NCBI GenBank assembly: GCA_964448285.1
Contig: CAYUWG010000012.1
Span: 15,135 to 79,134, forward strand
DNA: 64,000 nucleotides
Origin: CAYUWG01 sp964448285
GTDB lineage: Bacteria; Bacteroidota; Ignavibacteria; SZUA-365
Direction of reading: 5' to 3'
The translations under genes and the position numbers were made by a program. The first letter of the stretch is position 1, and every line of letters begins with the position of its first letter. Below are positions 27,475-35,199 of this stretch, piece by piece. The notes beneath the pieces were generated by a model. That model was not told the DNA's origin, did no database searches, and was given only the letters and a program-made list of their open reading frames with translations.

Positions 27475-28473
27475 TTATGGATACAACTTCATCTCTTTGA
27501 ATGTCACTTGACGGAGTACTTTACCGTTTAGGTCGTATTCGAACAACATCGCTGTAGTGTCCTTGCGGCAGTGATAGGATGCAAAGAACGTGGAGTTAGA
27601 GGACCATGTGGCATACCAAGGCTGCCCCCAATACTGCTGTGGAAGTACCTTTCGGGCAGTTTGAGAAGCGATATCTAACAGAAAGAGCCCTCCATTTTCA
27701 CGGACCCATATCCCACGCGAAGATGCTACGTCCATGAGGATTCTGGTTCTGTCTGGAGAAAGTACGAAGGTGAACTCAGCGAACCCCCAATTCATGTCAG
27801 CAGGTAGACCTGTAAAGTCCATCCATTTATGCGCTTTTGTTTCGAGGTCCATGATCAGAACACCTTCGCGAGGTTTGGTGAACCTGTGAAGACCGATGAT
27901 GGTCTTTTCATCTAGTTGCTGAGGTCTTATCAAACTGTCGGACATGACCACCCGTTGAAGACCATCAAGGCTGATTCTATAAGGTGTATGAGAGCTGTCA
28001 GCTATAATATAACTCTCATCGATGGATAGGATTGGACGAACAAACTGATCCGGAATGGAGGTGATTTTCCGATACTCTTTTAATTCAAATTCGTAGATAC
28101 CTATTCCATTCCAACCAGAGAATGCCACGAGCATTCGATCACCGCTTGAAAAGAGAGCGAAGTCCCAGGCGTTTAGAATGGTGGTTTCTTTCGTTAGGAT
28201 GTTGTGGATGAATACGCCTGAAAAATGCGGCGACCAGCTTTTCTTTACATGGCCGATCAGTTCATTGCGGTGTTGGTTGAAAACGACTTTCGATATCATA
28301 TACTTTGCATCAGGTTTGTTATACAGACTGTCCCATCCGGAAATGGGAGCGAACGTGTTGCATGTGTCGCAAGGTAGGGCATCGCAATCGACCGGCGTAA
28401 CCGGGACAGGAGCATCCTTACACCCTGCATAACAAACGAGCAGGAGAAACACCGGGAGAAAGAATTTCTTCAT
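27475..28473 (-). CDS. Beta-propeller lipoprotein, paralogue of 29117-30151
   Basis: 332 residues. A lipoprotein signal (FFLPVFLLLVCYAGCKD) places the lipidated Cys at 18. A short Pro/Cys-rich linker (DCDALPCDTC) leads to a TolB/WD40-like repeat region (AFSGWNGIGIYEFELKEY, FVLSPDRTRILMDVAS). The C-terminal FFASYHCRKDTTAMLFE resembles YYATWFCLRDRTARIFS in the next lipoprotein upstream, so the two are paralogues. Its ATG overlaps the stop of a 35-codon T9SS-tail remnant as ATGA. Function is unknown; position downstream of a TonB-receptor fragment suggests a surface or periplasmic partner of such a receptor. Confidence 0.75.
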   Translation of the reverse strand: MKKFFLPVFLLLVCYAGCKDAPVPVTPVDCDALPCDTCNTFAPISGWDSLYNKPDAKYMISKVVFNQHRNELIGHVKKSWSPHFSGVFIHNILTKETTILNAWDFALFSSGDRMLVAFSGWNGIGIYEFELKEYRKITSIPDQFVRPILSIDESYIIADSSHTPYRISLDGLQRVVMSDSLIRPQQLDEKTIIGLHRFTKPREGVLIMDLETKAHKWMDFTGLPADMNWGFAEFTFVLSPDRTRILMDVASSRGIWVRENGGLFLLDIASQTARKVLPQQYWGQPWYATWSSNSTFFASYHCRKDTTAMLFEYDLNGKVLRQVTFKEMKLYP

Positions 28474-28577
28474 GGCGCCACCACGATCTTCTGATGTTGA
28501 ACCATGGAACCGGAAGTTCCGCGAAGGAAGTACACACCCGCTGGAATTCGGCTTGATGATCGTGCTGTTAAGCCCAT
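28470..28577 (-). pseudogene. Orphan T9SS C-terminal sorting-domain tail (35 codons)
   Basis: A short frame from ATG at 28577 to TGA at 28470 encodes a 35-residue peptide. Its middle, IPAGVYFLRGTSGSM, and its end, KIVVAP, are the last two strands of a type A T9SS sorting domain. A strong GGAGG lies 5 bases before the ATG, and a promoter-like pair lies further upstream. It has no signal peptide or cargo domain, so it looks like the fused ends of a gene after a large internal deletion. It overlaps the lipoprotein start as ATGA, so it may now serve only to couple translation. Confidence 0.6.
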
Positions 28578-28618
28578 GTTGTCCTCCGTTTTATGGTTGG
28601 CGAAAATATGTCGCTAAA

Positions 28619-28647
28619 AACTTAGATCAACTTTGAATGAAAGTCAA
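28619..28647 (-). promoter_or_regulatory. Candidate sigma70-like promoter for the sorting-tail/lipoprotein transcript
   Basis: On the minus strand TTGACT (28642-28647) and TAAGTT (28619-28624) are separated by 17 bases. A start would fall about 35 bases before the ATG at 28577. Found by eye. Confidence 0.4.
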
Positions 28648-28676
28648 TAGGGTATATGTGAAATCTAAAAGTTACT

Positions 28677-28892
28677 CTAAAACTTCACCGAAACGCCCGC
28701 ACGGATATTTCTCGGCGCAAGGTATCGCGCGAGGTTGTAAGGATAGGGATTGAGCGGCGCTTGAAGATCCGGATAGAGCGGATCGTTCCAACCGCTCGGC
28801 GTCGGGTCGCCGTATTCATAGGCGCGTCCGGTTACTGGGTTGATGATCGTCGCGTTCGTCCGGTCGAGCAGGTTCGTGACTTCCACAATGAA
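28677..28892 (-). pseudogene. Duplicated 3' fragment of a TonB-dependent receptor gene
   Basis: The last about 70 codons repeat the end of the full receptor at 30377-33241, with shared EVTNLLDR, NATIINPVTGRAYEYG and YNLARYLAPRNIRAG and a C-terminal Phe. The DNA match runs from 28658 to about 28892 and equals 30358-30592 at a constant offset of 1700, including about 20 bases after the stop codon. Beyond 28892 the sequence is unrelated, so the frame that continues to 28976 is not receptor. The fragment has no signal sequence, plug or most of the barrel and cannot be functional by itself. Confidence 0.85.
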
Positions 28893-29116
28893 TGAACGAG
28901 CAAGCGCGAATACCGCTCCAGCTCTGTTTCTCGGAGACTTGATATCGGATTTATGTTTGCGGAGAGGAGGGAACATAGCCTAAGAATGAATATAGCGTAC
29001 TCACATTAATAAACCCGCAAAGATAAGGAGTTAACTGGAGGCAGGACGTAAGCAGATTTACGGATTCGTGACTTTGTAAACCGGAAGCTTACACTGTGGG
29101 AACCGTGCAGAGGAAT

Positions 29117-30151
29117 TTACTTCAGGCTTCCTGAGAATATTCGAGCGGTTCTATCACGCAGACAGAACCACGTCGCGTAGTATGCACTATCTCCGTTCCA
29201 CGTTGGATACAGCTCGTAGTACGAACAGGTGATTTCCGACGTCTGATACGTCAGGGATAGCGTGGAAATATCCAGCGTATAAATGCCGAACTTGTGCCCA
29301 CCGATTTCCGCGTCAAAAATGTATCTGCCCGTTTTCCTGTTCAATTGCCCTTTGATACTGGACTGATATGACCATCCGCTTACAAATGATGGCCCGACAA
29401 CGCGGCGGTATTCCAAAGTTTCCGGGTGAAGCGTGTGTACGACTATCGTGTTCCTGACTCTCCGCGGCTCCGGTGAGACGAGTTCCTGATCCGCGCTGAG
29501 CCAGACCAGCGACGAATCGGAAAGCTGTTCGAAATAGAGCGAATATATCCCGAATGTATCCAGGAAAACTGCGTTAAGAGTATCCCGTTTCGTGTCGTAT
29601 TTATAGAAGCCGCCCACGCGCTGAACGGCTCCGAAAAGATAGACATCCGTTCCACCCACGGCATAAACTGCACGGTAGAACATTCCAAGATCACCCCGCT
29701 CGACATATTGGCCGGATTCGACATCGCCGAGTATGAGAGAGTTTCGTAATGAGTTGATTGACGTAAAATGGCGTGAATCCTCAGACCACGAAGCATAGGA
29801 TAACGGGCCCGGAATGAATAGCACTTGCTCGTTAGAACTGGAAAGAAACACACCTAACCCGCTGGCTTTTGAGAGATCAGAAGGATGGAATACACTGAGT
29901 GAAAAGTACTTCCCATCGGGAGAAGGAGTTTTTCTATATTCATGGTAATCCCACAATACGCCTCCCAGACCACCGTTATAGACGGCAGCGGAGTCATAGG
30001 GCCAATCGACACAGTCGCAACTATATTTTGCAGTATCCGGCGGCGTCGTAATCGGCGGTGTTGACTGGTCGCAGGAGGTTCCGATGAATCCAAGGGCGGA
30101 CAGTAGCAGGAGCAGGCCCGTGAAACCGAAGTATCGGATCGCTGTTTTCAC
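29117..30151 (-). CDS. Beta-propeller lipoprotein, paralogue of 27475-28473
   Basis: About 344 residues if started at GTG 30151, which has AAAGG just upstream and gives a proper lipoprotein signal (YFGFTGLLLLLSALGFIGTS before Cys). The longer frame to 30340 adds 63 His/Cys-rich residues with no signal character and was not chosen. After the linker come propeller-like strands (YRKTPSPDGKYFSLSVFHP, LYFEQLSDSSLVWLSADQ) and the ending YYATWFCLRDRTARIFSG, shared with the downstream paralogue. It lies 225 bp after the end of the full TonB receptor on the same strand, as its paralogue lies 203 bp after the receptor fragment. Confidence 0.7.
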   Translation of the reverse strand: MKTAIRYFGFTGLLLLLSALGFIGTSCDQSTPPITTPPDTAKYSCDCVDWPYDSAAVYNGGLGGVLWDYHEYRKTPSPDGKYFSLSVFHPSDLSKASGLGVFLSSSNEQVLFIPGPLSYASWSEDSRHFTSINSLRNSLILGDVESGQYVERGDLGMFYRAVYAVGGTDVYLFGAVQRVGGFYKYDTKRDTLNAVFLDTFGIYSLYFEQLSDSSLVWLSADQELVSPEPRRVRNTIVVHTLHPETLEYRRVVGPSFVSGWSYQSSIKGQLNRKTGRYIFDAEIGGHKFGIYTLDISTLSLTYQTSEITCSYYELYPTWNGDSAYYATWFCLRDRTARIFSGSLK

Positions 30152-30357
30152 ACAGGCCTTTGCTTTAAAGGAGAATAATCTCGATCCACATGTAAGCAGG
30201 TGTAGGCAATACGAATGCAGCTTCGTAGTGGAATGTCCGTGTGCGTTGTGCAAGTGGAAAATATGACTACGGCAGGGGAGCGGATCCATGGTTGTACTCT
30301 GGTTATCATCGTTCGTGTGTTTCATGTTTTCAGTAAACAAGCATCGAATGAAGCGGT

Positions 30358-30592
30358 GTGAAATCCAAAAACTGCTCTAAAACTTCACCGCCAAACCCGC
30401 ACGGATATTTCTCGGCGCAAGGTATCGCGCGAGGTTGTAAGGATAGGGATTGAGCGGCGCTTGAAGATCCGAATAAAGCGGATCGTTCCAACCGCTCGGC
30501 GTCGGGTCGCCGTATTCGTAGGCGCGTCCGGTTACGGGGTTGATTATCGTCGCGTTCTTCCGGTCGAGCAGGTTCGTGACTTCCACAAGGAA
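30358..30592. repeat. 235-bp direct repeat, full-length receptor copy (partner 28658-28892)
   Basis: This segment, the 3' end of the receptor gene plus about 20 bases after its stop, recurs at 28658-28892 with roughly a dozen base changes and no gaps. The offset is exactly 1700 bases. Confidence 0.88.
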
Positions 30593-33241
30593 AGAGAAGT
30601 CAAGTCCTGCGATTTCGAAGTTCTTCTCGAAGGTCAGGTCGATCCAGAACCAATCGCTTCCGATTGCGCCGTAGAGGTTCGTGCGGTCTCGGTCGTAAAT
30701 CGGGCGTCCTGTCGTCGGGTCATCGCCGAGATAGATTTGCGGCGTATATCGTCTGCCGGACTGGTAAAAGACGCGGACGTACAGGGAGTAATCGTCTAAG
30801 ATGCCGTTGCCGAATCCGAAGAGCGCTTCATCGGGTGCGACAAAAAAATTCGCATACACTGACGCCTGAAACGGCCTGTCCCAGATGAGAGCGTTTTCCT
30901 TGATGGACTCTTCGAGATCGCCTCTCAGAACGAGCGCTCCCTCATCCGCACTGGAGCTTTTTCCCGTCGCGATGGAATACGATGCGTTCGCGCCTCCGCG
31001 AAACCATTTCCCGATTCGCTTCTTGTACTCCGCTTCCACTCCGCGCGTGCGCGCATAATCCTGATTCACATACGTGACGAACGACCCGCCGGAAAAGCGC
31101 GAACTGGAGATGCGCGCAGACTTCGTGCTGACGTAATCGAAGATGTCCTTGTAGTATGCCGTCAGTGTAAAGACGTCGTTCTCGGTGAACTGATTGCGCA
31201 ATCCGATCTCGTATGCGACCGTCGTCTCGGGATCGAGATCGGGATTTCCGAATTTCTGAAACGTGGACTTCGCACTGACGGGATTCAGCTTTGCGTAAAC
31301 GAATTGCGGCTTCGGTCTCTTCGAAAAATGTCCGTATGAAAAGTACAGCGTCTGATTGTCCGAAACGGGATGCGAGATACCGAGCCTTGGGCTGATGCGA
31401 CCCTTGAAGCGCCGCCCGAAAAGTCCGAACGTGTTTTCCATGTACGACTCACGAATGCTCTCCGGGATCGTGACCACGTCCGGATCGTTCACCGCGTCAT
31501 CGACGAACTTGCCGGGCATCCACCAGTCGAAGCGGAGGCCGACGTTCAGAATCATGCCGCTGAAGTTGACGCTGTTCTGCGCGTACATCGCTCCATGCGC
31601 GGGGAAGACTCTGTAGATGTCGTTGTTCAATCCCAGTTCGCCGAGCCACGGCTTGTAAATGTCAACGACCTGCATTTCGCTGAACGCAACGTCGAATCCT
31701 GCTTTGAATTTATTCCGCTCGCTCAGATTGCTCGTGAAGTCGCCCTTGAGCGAATACTCGATCACGTGATGGTCGTGCCACGTGAAGCCGTTCCCGATAT
31801 CCCAGAAGCCGTCGCCGGGAATGATGCCGACGGTGTCGCGGCTCGTGTTGTAGTACTCGACGGGAAAACGCACGAGGTCCTTCGGCTCGGTGTACTCGCT
31901 CCAGCTTTTCCCATTCGCATCCGCACGGAGGTTTGTTTGGAAGCGGCTGAGCTTCACGTCGTAAAACGATTTCGTGTTGATCGTATGCGTCCAGCTCAAC
32001 GTATGAAAGCTGGTGTTGTGCGTGTAGGTATTCGCCTCGTCGAGGATGTTTTGAAACTCGTACTGGTAGCCGGGGCTTGGTTCCACGTATTCGAGATTCG
32101 TCTGGAGCGATTGCGAGTTCTGATTGATGGAAACGGATTGGTTGAACGAATAGCGCAATTTCATCGTCGGTGAGAACGTCCACGTCAATTTGCCGAGCCA
32201 GAACCAGTTGTTGTCCTGCCGGGGCGCGAAACGCGTTCCGCCGAACGTTGAAGAGTAGAGTTGTTGCGCGCGCACTTCGCGGTAGCCGTCCGTCGGTTTT
32301 CCATTGATGATCACCGGAGTGAGTCGCGTGTAACCGTCGGTGAGCATCGAATAGAAGTTGCCGAAGAAGGAAATACTCCCCGGGATATCGATCCCGAATT
32401 CCGGAAGGAGAAACGATGTGAACGGTTCCGGTCCGGAGAGCGAGCCTTCGCTGATTTCCGTGTTCCAGTTGGAGCGCGAATCGGAGTTGAAGCCGAGATT
32501 GTCGCGCTTGTATGAAAGCGAAAAGCTGAACCGGTCGCCCGCTTCTTTCGTCGTGACGTTCACGACGCCGGAAGTCGCCTGCCCGAATTCCGCATTGAAC
32601 CCTCCGGTGATCACTTCCACTTCCTGAATCGAAGCCGCGCTGAGTTGGAGACCGAAACCGGTACCCGCCAGCGGATCCTGAATGGAAACGCCGTCGAGGA
32701 GGAACGCATTCTCATGTGCGCGTCCGCCACGAATGTGAATTGCGTTATCCGATTGCACGACGCCCGTCTGCTGCGACAACACGTCTCTCACGTTTTCAAT
32801 CACGGCGGCCGCGATGTCATCGGCATTGATCGTTCTCGAACTGGACGTCTGCTCGATGTCGAGAAGCGGCTTCTGACCGATTATGACGACCTCTTCGTCT
32901 AACGAGAGAATCGTTTCCTCCAAACGGAAATTCAGCGTCAGCGTTCTATCCGAAGTTACCGTTACGCCGGTCTGCTGAATCTTCTTGTAGCCGATGAGGG
33001 AAACTTCCAGCGTGTACTGACCCGGATTCACATCCTTGATGGTGTAGATTCCGTCTAAGTTCGATGCCGCACCGTAGTATGTCCCTTTGACCACGACGTT
33101 CACACCGACGAGCGGCTCACCGGTCGTCTTATCCTTTATCGTTCCTGTGATGGAAGCTTTCTGTGCAACAAGGCCCGGCGCGAAGAGCAACGCTATGAGA
33201 GCTACGATGCAAGTCCTATGATTGGCGGCGATGCGATCCAT
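30377..33241 (-). CDS. TonB-dependent outer-membrane receptor with carboxypeptidase-regulatory-like domain
   Basis: 954 residues. A signal peptide (CIVALIALLFAPGLVAQ) precedes a CarboxypepD_reg-like domain (ITGTIKDKTTGEPLVGVNVV, DGIYTIKDVNPGQYTLEV). The plug domain follows at about 125-230 (VIENVRDVLSQQTGVV, IHIRGGRAHENAFLLDGVSI, VITGGFNAEFGQATSGVVNV), then a long 22-strand barrel ending in Phe. No classical TonB box is obvious. It should import a large nutrient or act with a lipoprotein partner; the substrate is unknown. The paralogous lipoprotein follows on the same strand, and its own 3' end is duplicated 1.7 kb downstream. Confidence 0.93.
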   Translation of the reverse strand: MDRIAANHRTCIVALIALLFAPGLVAQKASITGTIKDKTTGEPLVGVNVVVKGTYYGAASNLDGIYTIKDVNPGQYTLEVSLIGYKKIQQTGVTVTSDRTLTLNFRLEETILSLDEEVVIIGQKPLLDIEQTSSSRTINADDIAAAVIENVRDVLSQQTGVVQSDNAIHIRGGRAHENAFLLDGVSIQDPLAGTGFGLQLSAASIQEVEVITGGFNAEFGQATSGVVNVTTKEAGDRFSFSLSYKRDNLGFNSDSRSNWNTEISEGSLSGPEPFTSFLLPEFGIDIPGSISFFGNFYSMLTDGYTRLTPVIINGKPTDGYREVRAQQLYSSTFGGTRFAPRQDNNWFWLGKLTWTFSPTMKLRYSFNQSVSINQNSQSLQTNLEYVEPSPGYQYEFQNILDEANTYTHNTSFHTLSWTHTINTKSFYDVKLSRFQTNLRADANGKSWSEYTEPKDLVRFPVEYYNTSRDTVGIIPGDGFWDIGNGFTWHDHHVIEYSLKGDFTSNLSERNKFKAGFDVAFSEMQVVDIYKPWLGELGLNNDIYRVFPAHGAMYAQNSVNFSGMILNVGLRFDWWMPGKFVDDAVNDPDVVTIPESIRESYMENTFGLFGRRFKGRISPRLGISHPVSDNQTLYFSYGHFSKRPKPQFVYAKLNPVSAKSTFQKFGNPDLDPETTVAYEIGLRNQFTENDVFTLTAYYKDIFDYVSTKSARISSSRFSGGSFVTYVNQDYARTRGVEAEYKKRIGKWFRGGANASYSIATGKSSSADEGALVLRGDLEESIKENALIWDRPFQASVYANFFVAPDEALFGFGNGILDDYSLYVRVFYQSGRRYTPQIYLGDDPTTGRPIYDRDRTNLYGAIGSDWFWIDLTFEKNFEIAGLDFSFLVEVTNLLDRKNATIINPVTGRAYEYGDPTPSGWNDPLYSDLQAPLNPYPYNLARYLAPRNIRAGLAVKF

Positions 33242-33332
33242 ATTCGCGAAGAAAATAATCAGAAAGGATTGTTCGGCAACGTCAGCGAGATGAAGTCCGA
33301 GCGAAATCTATGCTCGAATCACCGGATGCATC

Positions 33333-33414
33333 GTGTCCCCTCTTGAGAGGGGTGCCCGCAGGGCGGGGAGTGTCCCCTCTTGAGAGGGGTGCCAGCAGGG
33401 CGGGGAGTGTCCCC
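33333..33414. repeat. GC-rich tandem repeat, 37-bp unit, 2.2 copies
   Basis: Units begin at 33333, 33370 and 33407 (partial). Each has CCCCTCTTGAGAGGGG, able to form a hairpin, then GCCCGCAGGGC, a second small hairpin in unit 1, and GGGGA. The second unit differs by one base. Similar GC-rich palindromic repeats are common between genes in Bacteroidota. It lies 92 bp upstream of the receptor start (receptor faces away), just before the 162-bp repeat. Confidence 0.85.
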
Positions 33415-33419
33415 TGACT

Positions 33420-33581
33420 GAACTCCCAACGGCGCCTTAAAGAATCTTCCTGCTACGAGGATTGCACTGTAACACTTCGTAGATTCCTTCTGTCCTTGTT
33501 TTGACCGCTTCGCATTAAAAGCAAATACAAACCTGACACAGCGCGAGAACATCATGAAAAAGCATTGCACCATGTTCATTG
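33420..33581. repeat. 162-bp direct repeat, copy 1
   Basis: Matches 35038-35199 without gaps, with about five base differences. It carries an upstream region, the start ATGAAAAAGCATTGCACC and the first about nine codons of a signal peptide. In this copy the frame then degenerates, whereas copy 2 leads into an intact secreted protein. Confidence 0.9.
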
Positions 33582-33757
33582 GTTATGCTGTCGGGAATTG
33601 CTTCCCGACGGAAGGACTGTCGGTCTTGAAAATGCATGAGAATACTCGTTTATTGTGCTTGAAGAAGGAAAGCAAATCAATCGACTATGTTAATCATGAA
33701 AACTCATTCAATCGCTGTGCTCTTCGTCGTTTGTATGGGAGGTCTCTTTTCAATTGA
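33554..33757 (+). pseudogene. Decayed leader of a secreted-protein gene
   Basis: The frame starts inside repeat copy 1 (MKKHCTMFIG) but after that loses any signal-peptide or domain pattern and runs out after 67 codons. It overlaps, in another frame, the start of the next propeller gene. It looks like a transplanted 5' end with nothing behind it. Confidence 0.55.
33590..33609. repeat. Short hairpin GTCGGGAA/TTCCCGAC
   Basis: An 8-bp perfect stem with a TTGC loop directly after the 162-bp repeat. Hairpins of this type are frequent interspersed elements in Bacteroidota intergenic DNA; here it would lie in the leader of the propeller gene. Confidence 0.6.
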
Positions 33758-34949
33758 AAGCCTGCACGCCCAGGACTTCTGGTCGGTTCATTGGTTACCA
33801 AGTCCATGTGCCGTTCCTGACGTTATTCTGGACAACAAGGGGAATCTCTTCGTTGCCTGCGATCAGGGAGGCCTTTTGAGATCGACCAACGGAGGAAAGA
33901 CTTTCGAGAAATTAGTCTTTTCTCCCTGGCTTTTCTATCGGTTCGAAAAAAACGCTGCGGATCATATCTACATCGGAACCGCTGACGCTGGGATATCGAA
34001 AACATCGAATCTCGGGGTTCTTTGGGAAAAAATAGGACTGGACGGAAAAAAGGTCGTTGACATCGAGATCATCCACGATACGGTCCTCTTCGTGGGAGCA
34101 CAGTTCGAAGGCGTCTATCGAAGCTACGATGATGGGGCAAACTGGGAGATGGTTTTCCCCTACACGACAGGCGCCCTGCCGCGACTGACATTCGAAAAAA
34201 CATCATCGACACTTTATTGCTCTGTTTACGGCAAACTCTTCAAAACGACTGACCTTGGGGAGTAATGGACGGAGGTCCTGCACCCTTGGCGCGCGGAGAG
34301 GGATACGTCCATGATCACGGCAATGGCATCGAACTCCCGCGGCGAAATCTTCATGGCAATCAAATATGGGACGGAGTACAAGCTCACGGCGATCATGCGA
34401 AGCTCGGATGGAGGGGATACATGGATCGAAACGGGCTTCGGGCCGAGCGACGTGTTTCGTATCGTCATCAACTCACTGGATCACATCTTCGTGGCAATGA
34501 ACGTCGGCGTGCTGCGCTCCACCGACAACGGCGTCAGCAGGGACAGGATCGATGAAGGGCTGGGATTCCGCGACGTCCGCTCCCTCGCCCTCGGCCCGGA
34601 CGAACGGCTCTACGCCGGTATCAGGGGCTATATCGCTATCAGCATCCAGTCCACCGTCGTCAGCGCGGAAAACATCCCTCTTCCGCAGGAGCTTTCACTC
34701 TCGCAAAACTACCCCAATCCCGCACATGAGCTCACGAGCGTGAGCTTCTCACTGCCTCAAGCGGGTGCGGTCTCACTCACGCTGTACAACGTGCTCGGCG
34801 AACAAGTGCAGCGCATCATCGAGGGCGACCACCTCCCGCCCGGCACGCATGGCGCTACGTTAGATGTGAGCGGTCTGCCTGCCGGTGTTTATGTGCTGCG
34901 GCTTCATGTCGCAGGGAGAATAGTTTCGAGAATGGTTTTGGTAGAATAA
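33696..34949 (+). pseudogene. YCF48/BNR propeller protein with T9SS sorting domain, interrupted by one in-frame TAA
   Basis: One frame of 417 codons, stopped once by TAA at 34263-34265 and resuming in the same frame (next ATG 34311). A signal peptide (SIAVLFVVCMGGLFSIES) starts at ATG 33696; ATG 33687 is an alternative. Propeller repeats occur on both sides (GGLLRSTNGGKTFEKL, GVYRSYDDGANWEMV, then IMRSSDGGDTWIETGF). The stop is inside a repeat (FKTTDLGE-stop-WTEVL). The last 85 residues are a type A T9SS domain (LSLSQNYPNPAHELTSVSF, LYNVLGEQVQRII, GLPAGVYVLRLHVAGRIVSR). If the TAA is real, the secretion domain is lost and the product would stay in the periplasm. Confidence 0.85.
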
Positions 34950-34953
34950 TTCC

Positions 34954-34995
34954 AGAGGTCGGAAATCAGAGGTCTGAGGTCAAAGGTCAGGGGTT
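34954..34995. repeat. Degenerate heptamer repeat (AGAGGTC)
   Basis: About five units of the type AGAGGTC, TGAGGTC, AAAGGTC lie just after the propeller gene. Low-complexity purine-rich spacers of this sort are common in Bacteroidota. The rest of 34996-35037 shows nothing clear. Confidence 0.6.
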
Positions 34996-35037
34996 GGAAG
35001 TCACTCTGAACTCGGAGCCCATTGCAATACAATAGAG

Positions 35038-35199
35038 GAACTCCCAACGGCGCCTTAAAGAATCTTCCTGCTACGAGGATTGCACTGTAACACTTCGTAG
35101 ATTCCTTCTGTCCTTGTTTTGACCGCTTCGCATCAAAAGCAATAACAAACTTGACACAGCGCGAGAACATCATGAAAAAGCATTGCACCATATTCATTG
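35038..35199. repeat. 162-bp direct repeat, copy 2
   Basis: Near-identical to 33420-33581 (about five substitutions). It provides the leader and first nine codons (MKKHCTIFI) of the intact secreted protein at 35172. Confidence 0.9.

Noticed and set aside
33333..33414. Possible CRISPR array
   Set aside because: The 37-bp units abut directly with no spacers and only 2.2 copies; no cas genes nearby.
33319..33579. 86-residue minus-strand frame across the repeats (and its twin at 34904-35197)
   Set aside because: The similarity of the two frames comes only from the 162-bp DNA repeat; it contains no signal peptide or domain.
20527..34949. Alternative genetic code with TAG/TAA as sense
   Set aside because: TAG and TAA end many ordinary genes at the expected length here (for example 4560, 5713 and the TAA of rpmF), so the two in-frame stops are local events.
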